Shown here: one piece after another, positions 1-10,092 of the stretch
Layout of the letters: every line of letters starts with the position of its first letter
How positions within the stretch are numbered: position 1 is the stretch's first letter
Source of the DNA: Thalassotalea loyana
GTDB taxonomy: Bacteria; Pseudomonadota; Gammaproteobacteria; Enterobacterales; Alteromonadaceae
Reading direction: 5' to 3'
Length of the DNA: 64,000 nucleotides
Assembly (NCBI RefSeq): GCF_030161435.1
Contig: NZ_BSSV01000008.1
Location: 165,007 to 229,006, forward strand
Made by a program: the position numbers and the translations under genes
The notes under the pieces: model-generated
Told to the model about the DNA's origin: nothing
Databases searched by the model: none
The model's input: only the letters and a program-made list of their open reading frames with translations

Positions 1-1396
1 CAGGAATACCTGTCGAAACAACAAGTAAGCTAGATTGTGACGTAATAACAGGATCGCTTCCGACAATAGTCGCTTGCACACGAACAGTGGTTGCAACCGT
101 ACCTGAATTAACAACGGTTTGTACTAAACCTTGTGCATTTGTCGTTGCCGACATTGGGCTAATTGACACGTTACCAACATCAGTATTTAAACTGAAGTCA
201 ACCTGCTGACCATTTACTGGGTCGCCGTTGGTATCTAACACTTTAAAAACAACCGTTGAGCTTTCAGAGCCGCCTAATGCACCTGTACCTAACAAAGAGA
301 TATTCTCAGGCGATGCCGATTCAAATTCTATACTACCAACATCAGCCGGTAATACATTGACGACAGCATTTGCGGATAAGTTAATACCACCTGCATTTGC
401 TGTGACATTGATTGTATCATCACCCACACAACCTTGAGCTAGGTAAGTTGTTGATGCTGTACCACTCGAGGTATTGATTGGTGAGCTAATCATTGCTGTT
501 GGCGTCGCCAAATTAGAACAGCCAGAAGAGAAATTAACATCAATCGCTTCAGTAAACGGGTTACCTTCTTCATCAACAATGTTAACTGTAACAACCGCTG
601 TACCGCCTGCCGACAAACTGCCAGTTAAATCAAGTTCAGCAACACCTTCTTGGAATGGAGAGCCGCTGCCCATCAATACGTTAGTTGCACCAATAACAAA
701 AATTTCTTGCCCGCTTTCACCTGACTCGATACTCGCCGTAATCGTGCCTGCACCCAAGCTATTACCTGCAAATAAATCAACCGTTGCTTGATTATTCTCG
801 TCAGTAATTGCTGTCGGGATAGGTAAGTCACCAATACTAGCGGCAAACGTGACGATAAGCGGTGCTGAAATACCATTGACGGTTGCAATAGCTCTTGCTG
901 GTTTTGACGCCGTGATTGAATCTGTCGGGTTACCCGATGCATCAACAAGCTCAACAGAGATATTAATATCACCAACAACGCCTATATCATCACCTTGTGT
1001 CGAAAAGGTGAAACTCGCGTTTTCGCCAGAGTCTAAGGTTGCGGTCACTGTACCTGCGCCACGAACTGAGCCAGCGGTTAATACAATATCAGCAATACCG
1101 TCAGCATTTGTACGGGCAGTACCAGAAGATGGAGATAGCGCACCTAACGTTGTTGTAAACGTAACAAGCTCGCCTTCTTTAGGTTGAGAATTCTCTAGCA
1201 CTAACGCGCTAATCGTAATGGGTGCTTGACCTGTGACGTTGGTATCAGTGCTTGTTAGAGAAACTGTAATAGTGCTACCACTACCACCATCATCACCACC
1301 TCCGTTACCATCCCTTGACAGACCATCACCACCGCCGCCACAACCGACGACCGTTACAAGCATAAGTAATAAACTTAAGCGACGAAGTAGCTCCAT
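1..1396 (-). CDS. Ig-like (Big/invasin-type) repeat lipoprotein, 3' end outside the window
   Basis: A leftward frame stays open from the ATG at 1396 to the window edge, about 465 residues. It begins with a lipoprotein signal peptide: two arginines, a leucine-rich stretch and the lipobox VVGC, followed by a Gly/Asp/Ser-rich linker. The rest is Thr/Val/Ser-rich, with repeated blocks of the form 'G-x-A-x-V-x-L-T-A-G-x-x-x-G-A-G-T-V/I-T-A', typical of bacterial Ig-like domains of the Big1/invasin type. At least four units lie within the window. A GGGAG Shine-Dalgarno stands about 8 nt before the ATG. The protein is probably exported and lipid-anchored, with a structural or adhesive role. The specific function and full length are unknown because the C-terminus is missing. 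Confidence 0.8.
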   Translation of the reverse strand, partial: MELLRRLSLLLMLVTVVGCGGGGDGLSRDGNGGGDDGGSGSTITVSLTSTDTNVTGQAPITISALVLENSQPKEGELVTFTTTLGALSPSSGTARTNADGIADIVLTAGSVRGAGTVTATLDSGENASFTFSTQGDDIGVVGDINISVELVDASGNPTDSITASKPARAIATVNGISAPLIVTFAASIGDLPIPTAITDENNQATVDLFAGNSLGAGTITASIESGESGQEIFVIGATNVLMGSGSPFQEGVAELDLTGSLSAGGTAVVTVNIVDEEGNPFTEAIDVNFSSGCSNLATPTAMISSPINTSSGTASTTYLAQGCVGDDTINVTANAGGINLSANAVVNVLPADVGSIEFESASPENISLLGTGALGGSESSTVVFKVLDTNGDPVNGQQVDFSLNTDVGNVSISPMSATTNAQGLVQTVVNSGTVATTVRVQATIVGSDPVITSQSSLLVVSTGIP

Positions 1397-1554
1397 ATAC
1401 TGGCTCTCCCTAGTATTATTATAATAAGCAACAATATCTTAACCGAATAATAAGCAAAACGTCACGACAAAATTAGCTTTGATGGATTTCTTTGGTTTTT
1501 TATCGATTAAATAATTGCTACTCTAATAAAGAATACACCTAATTACTTCATATT

Positions 1555-2898
1555 ATGACTAAAAATAACACTAATAATTTAACATCACGAATTGTCATTG
1601 GTATGACATTAGGCATTTTGGTGGGCTTTATGCTCAAACTCCTGATGCCTGAAGGCTCTGACTTCGTCGTTCCTCTATACTTTTTTGATTTTTCTTTCCG
1701 TTCATTTTTTGTTGACGGCATTTTTGAAATCGGCGGACAAATATTTATCGCTAGTTTAAAAATGTTAGTAGTTCCGCTCGTTTTCGTTTCTCTTGTTTGT
1801 GGCACATGCTCACTAAACGATACGGCAAAACTAGGTCGCATTGGTGGTAAAGCAATCGGTTTATACCTGATTACTACGGCACTTGCGATTACGTTAGCAA
1901 TGAGCATGGCATTACTTATTTCGCCGGGTGAAGGCGTTAATATGACAACTGAGACTAACTTCGCAAGTAAAGAGGCTCCATCGCTAGCGCAAGTTATTAT
2001 TCAAATGTTCCCAAGCAACCCATTCACCGCATTTGCTCAAGGCAACATGCTTCAAGTGATTGTGTTTGCCCTTCTATTTGGTATCGCGACAGCACTTTCT
2101 GGCAAAGCAGGTGAACGCATTGCAAGTCTATTTGTTGACTTGAATGAAGTGATTATGCGCCTTGTTACTATTTTAATGAACTTAGCGCCATACGGTGTTT
2201 TCTGTTTATTAGCGAAGCTATTTACAGATATTTCACTGGCAACCATCAGCAATTTAATTGTCTACTTCATGGTTGTGTTGGGTGTTCTGTTAATTCACGC
2301 GTTAGTAACCTACCCTGTTCTACTTAAGTTATTAACGGGCTTAAACCCGATTAGTTTCTTAAGAAAAATGCGTAGTACAGCAATTTTCGCGTTCTCGACG
2401 GCAAGCTCTAACGCTACCATTCCAATTACGTTAGAAACGAATACGAAGAAACTAGGTGCTGATAACTCAATTGCATCATTTACCGTTCCATTGGGCGCAA
2501 CAATCAATATGGATGGTACTGCAATCATGCAAGGTGTTGCGACGGTATTTATTGCCCAAGTATTTAACGTTGACCTGACAATATCTGACTTTTTAATGGT
2601 TATTTTAACGGCTACGCTTGCTTCGATCGGCACCGCTGGTGTTCCTGGTGTAGGTTTGATCATGCTAGCGATGGTACTTAACCAAGTTGGCCTTCCTGTT
2701 GAGGGTATTGCGTTAATTATTGGTGTTGACCGCTTGTTAGACATGACACGCACAGCCGTTAACGTCACCGGTGATTCAATGGTTACTATGGTTGTTGCCA
2801 AGACAGAAGGTCAGTTGAATGAAGAAATGTTCAACGACAAAAATGCTGGCCAGAATATTGAGGAAATCGACTTTCACAAGATGCGAGAAGACTCTTGA
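1555..2898 (+). CDS. Dicarboxylate/amino acid:cation (Na+ or H+) symporter, DAACS family
   Basis: The 447-residue membrane protein has the family hallmarks: a run of hydrophobic segments, the substrate/ion-binding NMDGTA motif at residues 318-323, a GVPGVG hairpin region after it, and the C-terminal helix with D392 and the TRTAVNVTGD signature used for substrate and sodium coordination. The serine-rich re-entrant loop reads STASSNATIP rather than the more usual SSSATLP. It should import C4-dicarboxylates or acidic/neutral amino acids across the inner membrane. The sequence alone does not settle the substrate. The gene stands alone, divergent from the lipoprotein gene at 1396 and closed by a bidirectional terminator. 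Start is ATG. Confidence 0.9.
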   Translation: MTKNNTNNLTSRIVIGMTLGILVGFMLKLLMPEGSDFVVPLYFFDFSFRSFFVDGIFEIGGQIFIASLKMLVVPLVFVSLVCGTCSLNDTAKLGRIGGKAIGLYLITTALAITLAMSMALLISPGEGVNMTTETNFASKEAPSLAQVIIQMFPSNPFTAFAQGNMLQVIVFALLFGIATALSGKAGERIASLFVDLNEVIMRLVTILMNLAPYGVFCLLAKLFTDISLATISNLIVYFMVVLGVLLIHALVTYPVLLKLLTGLNPISFLRKMRSTAIFAFSTASSNATIPITLETNTKKLGADNSIASFTVPLGATINMDGTAIMQGVATVFIAQVFNVDLTISDFLMVILTATLASIGTAGVPGVGLIMLAMVLNQVGLPVEGIALIIGVDRLLDMTRTAVNVTGDSMVTMVVAKTEGQLNEEMFNDKNAGQNIEEIDFHKMREDS

Positions 2899-2915
2899 GA
2901 TAAATGATGAATACT

Positions 2916-2945
2916 AAAAAGGCACTCAATTGAGTGCCTTTTTTA
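2916..2945. terminator. Bidirectional Rho-independent terminator
   Basis: A perfect palindrome GGCACTCAATTGAGTGCC is flanked by an A-run on the left and a T-run on the right, so it can terminate both the rightward symporter gene and the leftward methyltransferase gene that converge here. Confidence 0.9.
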
Positions 2946-2971
2946 CGTTCTGAGCATCATGAATTTATGTT

Positions 2972-3619
2972 TTATTGACTAATAATATAAAGCTTTTCTT
3001 TCAAATAGCTAACGTCAAATACGCGTCGTGCAAATTGCTTGTTCTCAATATCTCGTGAAGCAATAAGCTCAACAGACAACCCGTCAAAGTATTCCGCTAT
3101 ATCTTGTTCAAAAATAGGAAATGGCGGACCAGAAAGCTCTTCAGGAGGAAATTCTAAGCTAATTAACGCCAACTTTACTCCATCTTTAATTAAGCCTCGA
3201 ATATAGCTAACGTATTTTGCTTGCAGCGCTTGCGGTAAGGCAATTAACGCAGCTCTATCGTAGATCCATTGAAAATCACCAATCGTTTCTTTATCAAGAT
3301 CAAATATATCACCTTGGTACAGTACGACCTCATCTTTCGAATAACGTACGAAAGGCGTTTCGTCATGTTGCTCATAGGTTATTCCGTGATCTTGAAAGAA
3401 ATCTCTACACGCGATTTCACTCAGCTCACAACCGACAACTTTCATGTGTTCAGCCCAAAAAAACATATCTAAGGACTTACCACAAAGAGGAACAAACACT
3501 TTAGTATCCTGTGAGGATAACAAAGGGGAAATATATTGTGTTAAAAAAGGATGTACCTGATCTTGATGAAAACCAATTGAATCCTTTTGCCAACAGTTAT
3601 GCCAGAAACTCGCTTCCAC
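2972..3619 (-). CDS. tpm: Thiopurine S-methyltransferase
   Basis: The protein has the SAM-dependent TPMT layout: an N-terminal SFWHNCWQ...IGFHQ segment, then the FVPLCGKSLDMFFWA SAM-binding motif, and an 'IYDRAALIALP' segment. In bacteria this family methylates thiopurines and can confer tolerance to selenium or tellurium oxyanions. A longer frame starts at 3676, but the GTG at 3619 is preferred. It places the conserved VEASFWHNCW at the extreme N-terminus as in other members, gives the usual length (215 residues), and begins 5 nt after the sohB stop, whereas the longer form would overlap sohB. It is probably co-transcribed downstream of sohB. Confidence 0.88.
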   Translation of the reverse strand: MEASFWHNCWQKDSIGFHQDQVHPFLTQYISPLLSSQDTKVFVPLCGKSLDMFFWAEHMKVVGCELSEIACRDFFQDHGITYEQHDETPFVRYSKDEVVLYQGDIFDLDKETIGDFQWIYDRAALIALPQALQAKYVSYIRGLIKDGVKLALISLEFPPEELSGPPFPIFEQDIAEYFDGLSVELIASRDIENKQFARRVFDVSYLKEKLYIISQ

Positions 3620-3623
3620 CGTA

Positions 3624-4649
3624 TTACCCTTTATGAAGCTGATTTTTCTGCCACAATTTACTCCAAATAGCATCAAACGACAGACTTGCCGCTTTGGAGA
3701 ACTTTTCCGCGATTCCTTTTTTCACTTCATATTTAATAGCAACAATTTGCTTGTTTTTACTTGCTGACAATAAGTAATCATCACTCGTTTGAATTTCATC
3801 AACCAAACCAAGCTCTTTTGCTTTTAAACCAAACCAGTGCTCACCGGTAGCGACTTTATCAATATCTAAACTCGGGCGATGCTCACGTACGAAGTCTTTA
3901 AATAACACATGGGTTTCTTCAAGCTCTTCAATAAACTTCGCTCGACCAGCGTCAGTATTTTCACCAAACATGGTTAATGTGCGTTTAAACTCACCTGCGG
4001 TAAGTTGTTCATAATCAATGTCGTTTTTCTTCAATAATTTATTAAAGTTAGGTATCTGCGCAATAACGCCGATTGAACCGACAATGGCAAAAGGTGCCGA
4101 CAAAATCTTATTAGCAACACATGCCATCATATAACCACCACTGGCAGCGACTTTATCAACGGCCACAGTTAATGGGATGTCTTTTTGTCGAATACGGTCA
4201 AGTTGTGATGCCGCAAGACCATAACCGTGGACCATGCCGCCGCCACTTTCTAGGCGAACAAACACTTCGTCATCAGGCGTAGCTACTGTTAACAGCGCCG
4301 TCACTTCTTCACGTAAACCTGAAACTTCTTTTGCGTCGATACTGCCATTAAAATCCAATACAAATAATCGAGATTTTTTCTCATATTCAGATTTTTGCTT
4401 CTTCTTCTCTTTTTCAGCCTTTTTATCCTGCTTAGCTTTCTCTTTTAACTCTTCTTTCGTCAGTAGGTGGTGAATAACATCTTCTTCTACTTCTTCGAAG
4501 TGCTCGCTTAAGTCAGTAATTTCTAACTCACCTTTTTTAGTTTTTTGTTTCACTGCAGTCGCTGTGATAGTCACAACAATAGCAATAAAGGCAACAACAA
4601 AGGTTATCGTTTTGGCTAAAAACAAGCCATATTCATATAAAAATTCCAA
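3624..4649 (-). CDS. sohB: SohB, S49-family inner-membrane peptidase
   Basis: The 341-residue protein starts with one membrane segment (about residues 8-32), followed by a charged Lys/Glu-rich stretch (about 60-95) and an S49/SppA-like domain. The expected Ser-Lys dyad is visible: S170 in VAASGGYMMA and K222 in AGEFKRTLT. SohB is a signal-peptide-peptidase-like serine protease that acts at the periplasmic face of the inner membrane; in E. coli extra SohB suppresses loss of DegP. Length matches the family (about 350). It is followed without a gap by tpm and lies downstream of the lipase gene's terminator. Confidence 0.92.
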   Translation of the reverse strand: MEFLYEYGLFLAKTITFVVAFIAIVVTITATAVKQKTKKGELEITDLSEHFEEVEEDVIHHLLTKEELKEKAKQDKKAEKEKKKQKSEYEKKSRLFVLDFNGSIDAKEVSGLREEVTALLTVATPDDEVFVRLESGGGMVHGYGLAASQLDRIRQKDIPLTVAVDKVAASGGYMMACVANKILSAPFAIVGSIGVIAQIPNFNKLLKKNDIDYEQLTAGEFKRTLTMFGENTDAGRAKFIEELEETHVLFKDFVREHRPSLDIDKVATGEHWFGLKAKELGLVDEIQTSDDYLLSASKNKQIVAIKYEVKKGIAEKFSKAASLSFDAIWSKLWQKNQLHKG

Positions 4650-4726
4650 TGAATGCTCCGGTTATCGTTAGGTTTTCATTAGTTGATATTGGTTCTCATT
4701 GTACACATTTCAAGTATTTAGACGAT

Positions 4727-4755
4727 AAAAAAAGCCCTCTATAAAGAGGGCTTTT
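4727..4755 (-). terminator. Rho-independent terminator of the lipase lipoprotein gene
   Basis: Inverted repeat AAAGCCCTCT / AGAGGGCTTT with a short loop. Read leftwards it ends in a run of seven T, so it terminates transcription from the gene ending at 4787 before sohB. Confidence 0.88.
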
Positions 4756-4786
4756 TGACTTATCTATTTGTAACGTTTACTTTGGA

Positions 4787-7213
4787 TTATTGAATCACGT
4801 CAGTATTCGTTACTTGTAACATCGCGCCTAACGTTGCAAAGAACGTTGATACTTGTGTTTGCATTTCAGAGGTAGCTGCTGGGCTTGCTGCTGGGCTCAA
4901 TACTGATGAGTGTGAACCCTCAGTAAAGCGAACCGCAGTTGAACCAATAACACCCTGACCACCGATTGGTAATGCAGTGATATTGTCACCTGCATTTGAT
5001 AAGCCAAGTAATGCAATTAAGCCTTCTGTACCACCAATTGGCGTTGTAGAAACACGGTTAGGAATAACTTGGTCTGATAAGTTGTCCATACCGTCACCCA
5101 CAACTTCAATTAAATGAATCGGTGTTTGCGTCGCCGCTAAGATACCAGCATAGTTTGCAGGGTCACCAGCATCAGTCACAGTTTGTGCTGCGAAGGTGAA
5201 CTGAGCAAAGCCAGCGTTCAATTCAGCTTGCTGTGCAGGTGTTAACGCGCTGTAGAACTGCGTGTAAATACCGACTAATTCAGCTTCAGAAGGACCCGTT
5301 GGGTATGTTGCAGCAACTAATGCCGCAAAATCTTCTGATAAGTTCAACGTTAAGCTTGCTTTGATTAATCCGCTAAATGACGGTGATTCTAATAAGAAGT
5401 TTGCTACCGCTGCACCAGGCATTGCTAGTGAAGAAGCATTAATCGCAAATAACGGGTCGATTTGAGGATCTAACGGCGAATTTGCAAGTGCCGTAAAGTT
5501 TGTACCTGTAATCGCACCTAATGAGTGACCAAGGTAAGACACGTTAGAGCCATCAATTAAGCCTGGTAACGTGTTAAGACCTAAACGTAAACCAAGTGTA
5601 TCAACAACTGATTGACGTAAGTTATCACGTGTTGTTAATAGGCTTGCCAAGTTCATGTAGTGTGTTGCAGACACAGTAGTGGCATTGATTTCATCGCCTG
5701 GAACTAATGGGTTTACATCAAAACCACGACTACCACCTAATGCTGGGTCACCGTGAAGAGGATGGTTAATTGCAACCGTCGCAATACCTTGGATAGATAA
5801 TGCGCCCGTAATCGCTAACATGTCTTCTTTCTTAGACGTGATACCGTGTTGCAAGATAGCTACTGGCCAACCTGCAGCTGGCATTTCTAATGCTGGTAAC
5901 CCTAGACTTCCACGAACAGCGTTTGCAACAGCAAGGTCTGGTGTCGTCATTTGGATTGCAACAGTTTGAACGCTTGTCGGTGCTGGTACTGGGTTGAACT
6001 TCGTTAAGTTACGTTCAGTATCAATACCTAAGTTACGTAAACCTGGTGCAGGTAATCCACTCGCCTGTGAGATAGCCATACACTGAGCATCTACCGCATC
6101 AACTGGATCTGCTGGGATAGCCGCAGGGTTTTGTGCTGCAAGACCAGCTAACATCGCGCCTGAATCACATAACGCAGTCCACATATCAGTCACTGGCGCC
6201 ATTGGGTTTTCCGCAGACGGCGTGCCTAAATAGTATGGTAAGTTAATCGTTGCAGTATATAAGTTTGCTGAGCTGTATAAAGGTACCGCTTCAGCTGGAA
6301 TCTGACCTGCCAACACATCAGCAACTGATAATGTTGTATCCATCACGTTAGTAATTGATAACGACGGCGGAACCATCATTGCAGCTTCTGTTGCAAACTG
6401 CTGAGCCATTAAAGACTTTAATGAGCCTAATACATCAACAGTAGACTGTGTAGTCATCGCCATTGTGTAAATAACGTTCTCAGTATCAGCACCGGCTTGA
6501 CCAATTGCTGCTTCATAACTGTTAACAACACCTTGAAGGTCGCGTTGAGCTTGGCTACCTAACGGCTTAGTTGCAATATCTTGCTTCACTAATTCGTATG
6601 TTGTTGAACCTTGAACAGCGTTGCCGTTGGTATCAGTTAACTCGTTAGTTAATGCAACAACGTAACTTGTTTTTGCTTTTAACGGCTTAAGCGGAACAAT
6701 GGCAACAGCATTGCCACTTGCTTGTGAAATAAAGTCAACGCCGTATTGCAGTTCACCTACAACAGTACACGCAGCACCTTGAGGTACAGCAGCACAATCT
6801 TCAAAACCTGGGTTTTGTACTGGGCCGCCCATCACTGTTTCAAATACACGTACAGCCGATGGTGTAACACTGTCAGCGTTTAAGCTAACACCAGCTTGGA
6901 AATCAATCGCGATTGTGAAAGGGTTAACTGTTGACCAACCGTCAAGGGCACTAATCGCTACAGAAGGATCTGCGAAGTCTGTAGGGTCAGCAACGGGTAT
7001 ATTTAACGTACCGTCCGTTGTACCACTAAAGAGAAGGTCATTTGGAATTGATAAGACACCATTTGAAGGGTCAAACACAACACGCGAGGCTGGTAAAACG
7101 GTAGTACCGTTGTCATCTAAATTTTCTTGAACTCTCGAAATAGTCTCATCACCACCACAACCGGCTAAACCGAGTGCACTAGTAACTGCTAAACTAAGAA
7201 CTAGCTTTTTCAT
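4787..7213 (-). CDS. VolA/Pla-1/cef-type extracellular lipase lipoprotein
   Basis: 808 residues from the ATG at 7213, which has a strong GGGGAG Shine-Dalgarno. The frame extends upstream to 7381, but that part has no signal peptide and is unlikely to be translated. The N-terminus is a lipoprotein signal with lipobox LAGC followed by GGDE. The first half matches the N-terminal domain of bacterial virulence-factor lipases. The second half is an alpha/beta hydrolase with ILQHGITSKKED (oxyanion region), INHPLHGDPALG and the nucleophile elbow GHSLG at about S564. Relatives include Vibrio VolA, a surface-exposed lysophospholipase. Likely role is extracellular lipid hydrolysis for nutrition; the precise substrate is not visible. 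Confidence 0.88.
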   Translation of the reverse strand: MKKLVLSLAVTSALGLAGCGGDETISRVQENLDDNGTTVLPASRVVFDPSNGVLSIPNDLLFSGTTDGTLNIPVADPTDFADPSVAISALDGWSTVNPFTIAIDFQAGVSLNADSVTPSAVRVFETVMGGPVQNPGFEDCAAVPQGAACTVVGELQYGVDFISQASGNAVAIVPLKPLKAKTSYVVALTNELTDTNGNAVQGSTTYELVKQDIATKPLGSQAQRDLQGVVNSYEAAIGQAGADTENVIYTMAMTTQSTVDVLGSLKSLMAQQFATEAAMMVPPSLSITNVMDTTLSVADVLAGQIPAEAVPLYSSANLYTATINLPYYLGTPSAENPMAPVTDMWTALCDSGAMLAGLAAQNPAAIPADPVDAVDAQCMAISQASGLPAPGLRNLGIDTERNLTKFNPVPAPTSVQTVAIQMTTPDLAVANAVRGSLGLPALEMPAAGWPVAILQHGITSKKEDMLAITGALSIQGIATVAINHPLHGDPALGGSRGFDVNPLVPGDEINATTVSATHYMNLASLLTTRDNLRQSVVDTLGLRLGLNTLPGLIDGSNVSYLGHSLGAITGTNFTALANSPLDPQIDPLFAINASSLAMPGAAVANFLLESPSFSGLIKASLTLNLSEDFAALVAATYPTGPSEAELVGIYTQFYSALTPAQQAELNAGFAQFTFAAQTVTDAGDPANYAGILAATQTPIHLIEVVGDGMDNLSDQVIPNRVSTTPIGGTEGLIALLGLSNAGDNITALPIGGQGVIGSTAVRFTEGSHSSVLSPAASPAATSEMQTQVSTFFATLGAMLQVTNTDVIQ

Positions 7214-7476
7214 TATATCTCCCCAAGGACTAGTCTTTTTTATTACTGTTGTAATTAACTTGAACTCCACTTTACTTAGTATATTGTTGTTTGAAATAAG
7301 TAAAAACGAACAAGTTAGACCAGTTAACATTACCTTAAGATTTAGGAATCTGCTAGCGATTTTTTTATCATTTGACAACATTTTGCCGATAAGTCGTTAA
7401 TTTAATCAATTTTGTCTCGTCAGCGCCCACCTTTACGTTTAAAATATTCTTTTTATTCATCGTTGATCAGTTATTT
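7214..7476. other. Divergent intergenic region (lipase / SDR)
   Basis: This 263-base AT-rich stretch separates two divergent genes and must hold both promoters. I see no convincing operator, hairpin or small gene; the in-frame extension of the lipase frame into it looks non-coding. Confidence 0.4.
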
Positions 7477-8214
7477 ATGTTCGATTACCAAATCAAAGAA
7501 AACAGCTTACAAGACAAAATTATCCTAGTGACAGGTGCTGGTGATGGCATCGGTAAGCAAGCCGCTCTTACTTATGCAAGCCTAGGTGCTACCGTTATTT
7601 TATTAGGCAAAACCGTTGAAAAATTAGAAAACGTGTACGATGAAATTGTTGCTCAAGGCTCTCCAGAACCTGCAATTATCCCGCTTGACCTCAAGGGCGC
7701 AACAAAGAAGAACTACCAAGATATGGCATCAACAATCGTTGGCCAATTTGGCCGTTTAGACGGTGCCCTACTCAACGCTTCAATCTTAGGCGAACTAACA
7801 CCATTTGAAACCATTCATGAGCAAATCTGGAATGACGTGATGCAGGTTAACGTAACGGCACAGTTTTTACTGGCACAAGCGTTACTACCAGCATTTAAGT
7901 TAGCTAAGCACGCCTCACTTGCCTTTACGTCATCGGGTGTTGGTAACAAAGGCCGTGCATTTTGGGGGGCATACAGTATTTCTAAGTTCGCAACAGAAGG
8001 CATGATGCAAGTCATTGCTGATGAGTACGACGAGTCGAATTTACGTTGTAATGCTATTAACCCTGGTGCAACCAATACACCAATGCGCAACAGTGCTTAT
8101 CCAGCAGAAGATAAAGATACGATTGCGACACCAAAAGATATTATGCCACTATACGTTTACTTAATGTCTGATGACAGTATCGACGTCAATGGCCAGCGTA
8201 TCAACGCGCAATAA
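7477..8214 (+). CDS. yciK: YciK-family SDR oxidoreductase
   Basis: A 245-residue short-chain dehydrogenase/reductase. The Rossmann cofactor motif TGAGDGIG is at residues 19-26, an N-A-S-I-L-G segment corresponds to the NAG motif, and the catalytic Tyr-x-x-x-Lys is Y166-S-I-S-K170. The N-terminal MFDYQIKENSLQDK is typical of YciK, a conserved gammaproteobacterial SDR whose substrate remains undefined. The gene stands alone, divergent from the lipase gene and closed by a bidirectional terminator. Assignment to the YciK subfamily is by overall resemblance; membership of the SDR family is certain. Confidence 0.88.
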   Translation: MFDYQIKENSLQDKIILVTGAGDGIGKQAALTYASLGATVILLGKTVEKLENVYDEIVAQGSPEPAIIPLDLKGATKKNYQDMASTIVGQFGRLDGALLNASILGELTPFETIHEQIWNDVMQVNVTAQFLLAQALLPAFKLAKHASLAFTSSGVGNKGRAFWGAYSISKFATEGMMQVIADEYDESNLRCNAINPGATNTPMRNSAYPAEDKDTIATPKDIMPLYVYLMSDDSIDVNGQRINAQ

Positions 8215-8232
8215 AACCGAATATTCGCCAAT

Positions 8233-8262
8233 AAAAAAGCCACTCAATTGAGTGGCTTTTTT
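8233..8262. terminator. Bidirectional Rho-independent terminator
   Basis: Palindrome GCCACTCAATTGAGTGGC flanked by A6 and T6, between the convergent yciK and fadD genes. Its core resembles the terminator at 2916, with the same CACTCAATTGAGTG centre. Confidence 0.9.
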
Positions 8263-8276
8263 GTGTCAATGTTGAA

Positions 8277-9932
8277 CTAACGTAGTTCTCGACGAAGAAT
8301 CTTACCAACATTTGTTTTTGGTAACTCGTCCTTAAACTCAATCAGTTTAGGTACCTTGTAATTTGTTAAATTGTCACGACAGTGATTAATCAATTCCAGT
8401 TCTGTCACGTTCTTGTCGTTAACAACAACAAACACTTTAACAATTTCACCGCTCACTTCATGTGGAATACCGATAGCGGCAGCTTCAACCACTGCGGGGT
8501 GCATTACAATCACATCTTCAATTTCATTAGGGAATACATTGAATCCAGATACGATAATCATATCTTTCTTACGATCAACAATTGAAAAGTGGCCGTTTTC
8601 GTGACATTTAGCAATATCACCCGTTGCCAACCAACCATCTTTTAAGATTTCGTTAGTCGCTTCTTCACGATTGTAATAGCCTTTCATCACTTGTGGCCCA
8701 TGAACCCACATTTCTCCTGGTTCACCCATTGGCGCTTCTTCACCATTTTCTAACATAATTTTAATGTTAGTTGACGGTGCTGGTACGCCAATTGTGCCGT
8801 TATATCCGTCTTGATCATATGGGCTCATTGATACCATTGGAGAACACTCGGTTAAACCATATCCTTCAAGTAAACGCGTTTTAGTTACCTGCTGCCAACG
8901 ATCTGCAACGGCTTTTTGAACCGCCATACCACCACCTAGTGCTAATTTTAATCGACTAAAATCAATATCACTAAAGCCTGGTGTGTTAAGTAAGCCATTA
9001 AATAAGGTATTTACGCCCGTTAATGCAGTAAATGGGTATTTGACCAATTCTTTAACAAAAGCTGGCATATCACGTGGGTTAGTGATTAACAGGTTAGTGC
9101 CACCAATTGTCATGAACGTAAGACAGTTCGCCGTTAAAGCAAAGATATGGTAAAGCGGTAATGCTGTCACTACGAGCTCTTCGCCTTCAAGCAGCATTTC
9201 TTTGATCATCGCCTTTGCTTGTTCAAGGTTAGCGACCATATTGCGGTGCGTTAACATCGCGCCTTTTGATACACCTGTTGTGCCACCGGTATATTGCAAG
9301 AATGCTAAGTCATCACCGTCTAATTCCACTGGCGTATAAGACATTTTCGAACCGGCTTTAATCACACTGTTAAAGCGAATAGTGTTAGGCAAGTGAAATG
9401 CAGGAACCATCTTCTTAACATGTTTAACTACCATGTTTACGATGCTACCTTTAACAAAGCCTAAACGGTCACCTAACGATGTCAGGATAACGTGTTCAAC
9501 AGGCGTATCGGAAATCACTTCTTCCAACGTTGCAGCAAAGTTCTCAATGATTAACATCGCTTTCGCGCCAGAATCATTTAATTGATGCTTAAGCTCACGA
9601 GCAGTGTATAACGGGTTAACGTTTACTACCGTTAAACCAGCAAGCAATGCGCCAAACAAAGCAATTGGGTACTGCAAGGTATTTGGCACCATAATCGCAA
9701 AACGATCGCCTTTTACTAAACCAAGGTCTTGCTGAAGGTATGCCGCGAATGCTTTTGCTTGTTCTTCTAGTTCTTGATAAGAGATTTCCGCACCCATATT
9801 GATGAATGCCGTTCGATTGGCGTAGATGCCAACGTACTTGTTAAACATTTCAACAAGTGATGAATATTTATCTGGATTGATATCGTGGGGTACACCAGGC
9901 GGGTAACTCTTCTCTAGCCAAATTTTATCCAC
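8277..9932 (-). CDS. fadD: Long-chain fatty acid-CoA ligase
   Basis: A 551-residue adenylate-forming enzyme that activates long-chain fatty acids with ATP and CoA at the inner membrane, feeding beta-oxidation and phospholipid synthesis. It starts [15 protein letters not shown] as in gammaproteobacterial FadD. The P-loop-like AMP-binding motif [11 protein letters not shown] is at residues 214-224, the A5 motif GYGLTECSP follows, and the hinge/A8 region reads [20 protein letters not shown]. Length is close to E. coli FadD (561). It is the last gene of a leftward group beginning at yoaA, with 160 bases separating it from the hydrolase upstream, so it may have its own promoter. I did not see a clear FadR or PsrA site. 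Confidence 0.93.
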   Translation of the reverse strand: MDKIWLEKSYPPGVPHDINPDKYSSLVEMFNKYVGIYANRTAFINMGAEISYQELEEQAKAFAAYLQQDLGLVKGDRFAIMVPNTLQYPIALFGALLAGLTVVNVNPLYTARELKHQLNDSGAKAMLIIENFAATLEEVISDTPVEHVILTSLGDRLGFVKGSIVNMVVKHVKKMVPAFHLPNTIRFNSVIKAGSKMSYTPVELDGDDLAFLQYTGGTTGVSKGAMLTHRNMVANLEQAKAMIKEMLLEGEELVVTALPLYHIFALTANCLTFMTIGGTNLLITNPRDMPAFVKELVKYPFTALTGVNTLFNGLLNTPGFSDIDFSRLKLALGGGMAVQKAVADRWQQVTKTRLLEGYGLTECSPMVSMSPYDQDGYNGTIGVPAPSTNIKIMLENGEEAPMGEPGEMWVHGPQVMKGYYNREEATNEILKDGWLATGDIAKCHENGHFSIVDRKKDMIIVSGFNVFPNEIEDVIVMHPAVVEAAAIGIPHEVSGEIVKVFVVVNDKNVTELELINHCRDNLTNYKVPKLIEFKDELPKTNVGKILRRELR

Positions 9933-10092
9933 TTCTTCCTCCTGTTAATACGACTCGTTGGGCTCATTTATTGATTTTTTACTTTGATTTTTATAGCTGA
10001 GCACTTAAATTTCTAAACTGAGTTTTTACTCTAAAGTTGCGCATAATTTCACATTTTGAGGTAAAAGCCCAGTACTTTGTTAATAAAATACG

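Noticed and set aside
673..978. Leftward open frame of 101 codons inside the repeat lipoprotein region
   Set aside because: It lies in another frame of the same strand as the lipoprotein gene, whose frame shows coherent Ig-like repeats and a lipobox; this one has neither.
2310..2801. Leftward open frame of 163 codons opposite the first symporter
   Set aside because: Antisense to a well-supported transporter gene, with no ribosome-binding site or recognisable product.
7214..7381. Upstream extension of the lipase frame to 7381
   Set aside because: A lipoprotein signal peptide with a strong Shine-Dalgarno starts at 7213, so the extension would destroy export.
9933..10092. Possible FadR or PsrA operator upstream of fadD
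   Set aside because: I looked for the palindromic patterns of either regulator and found no convincing match.
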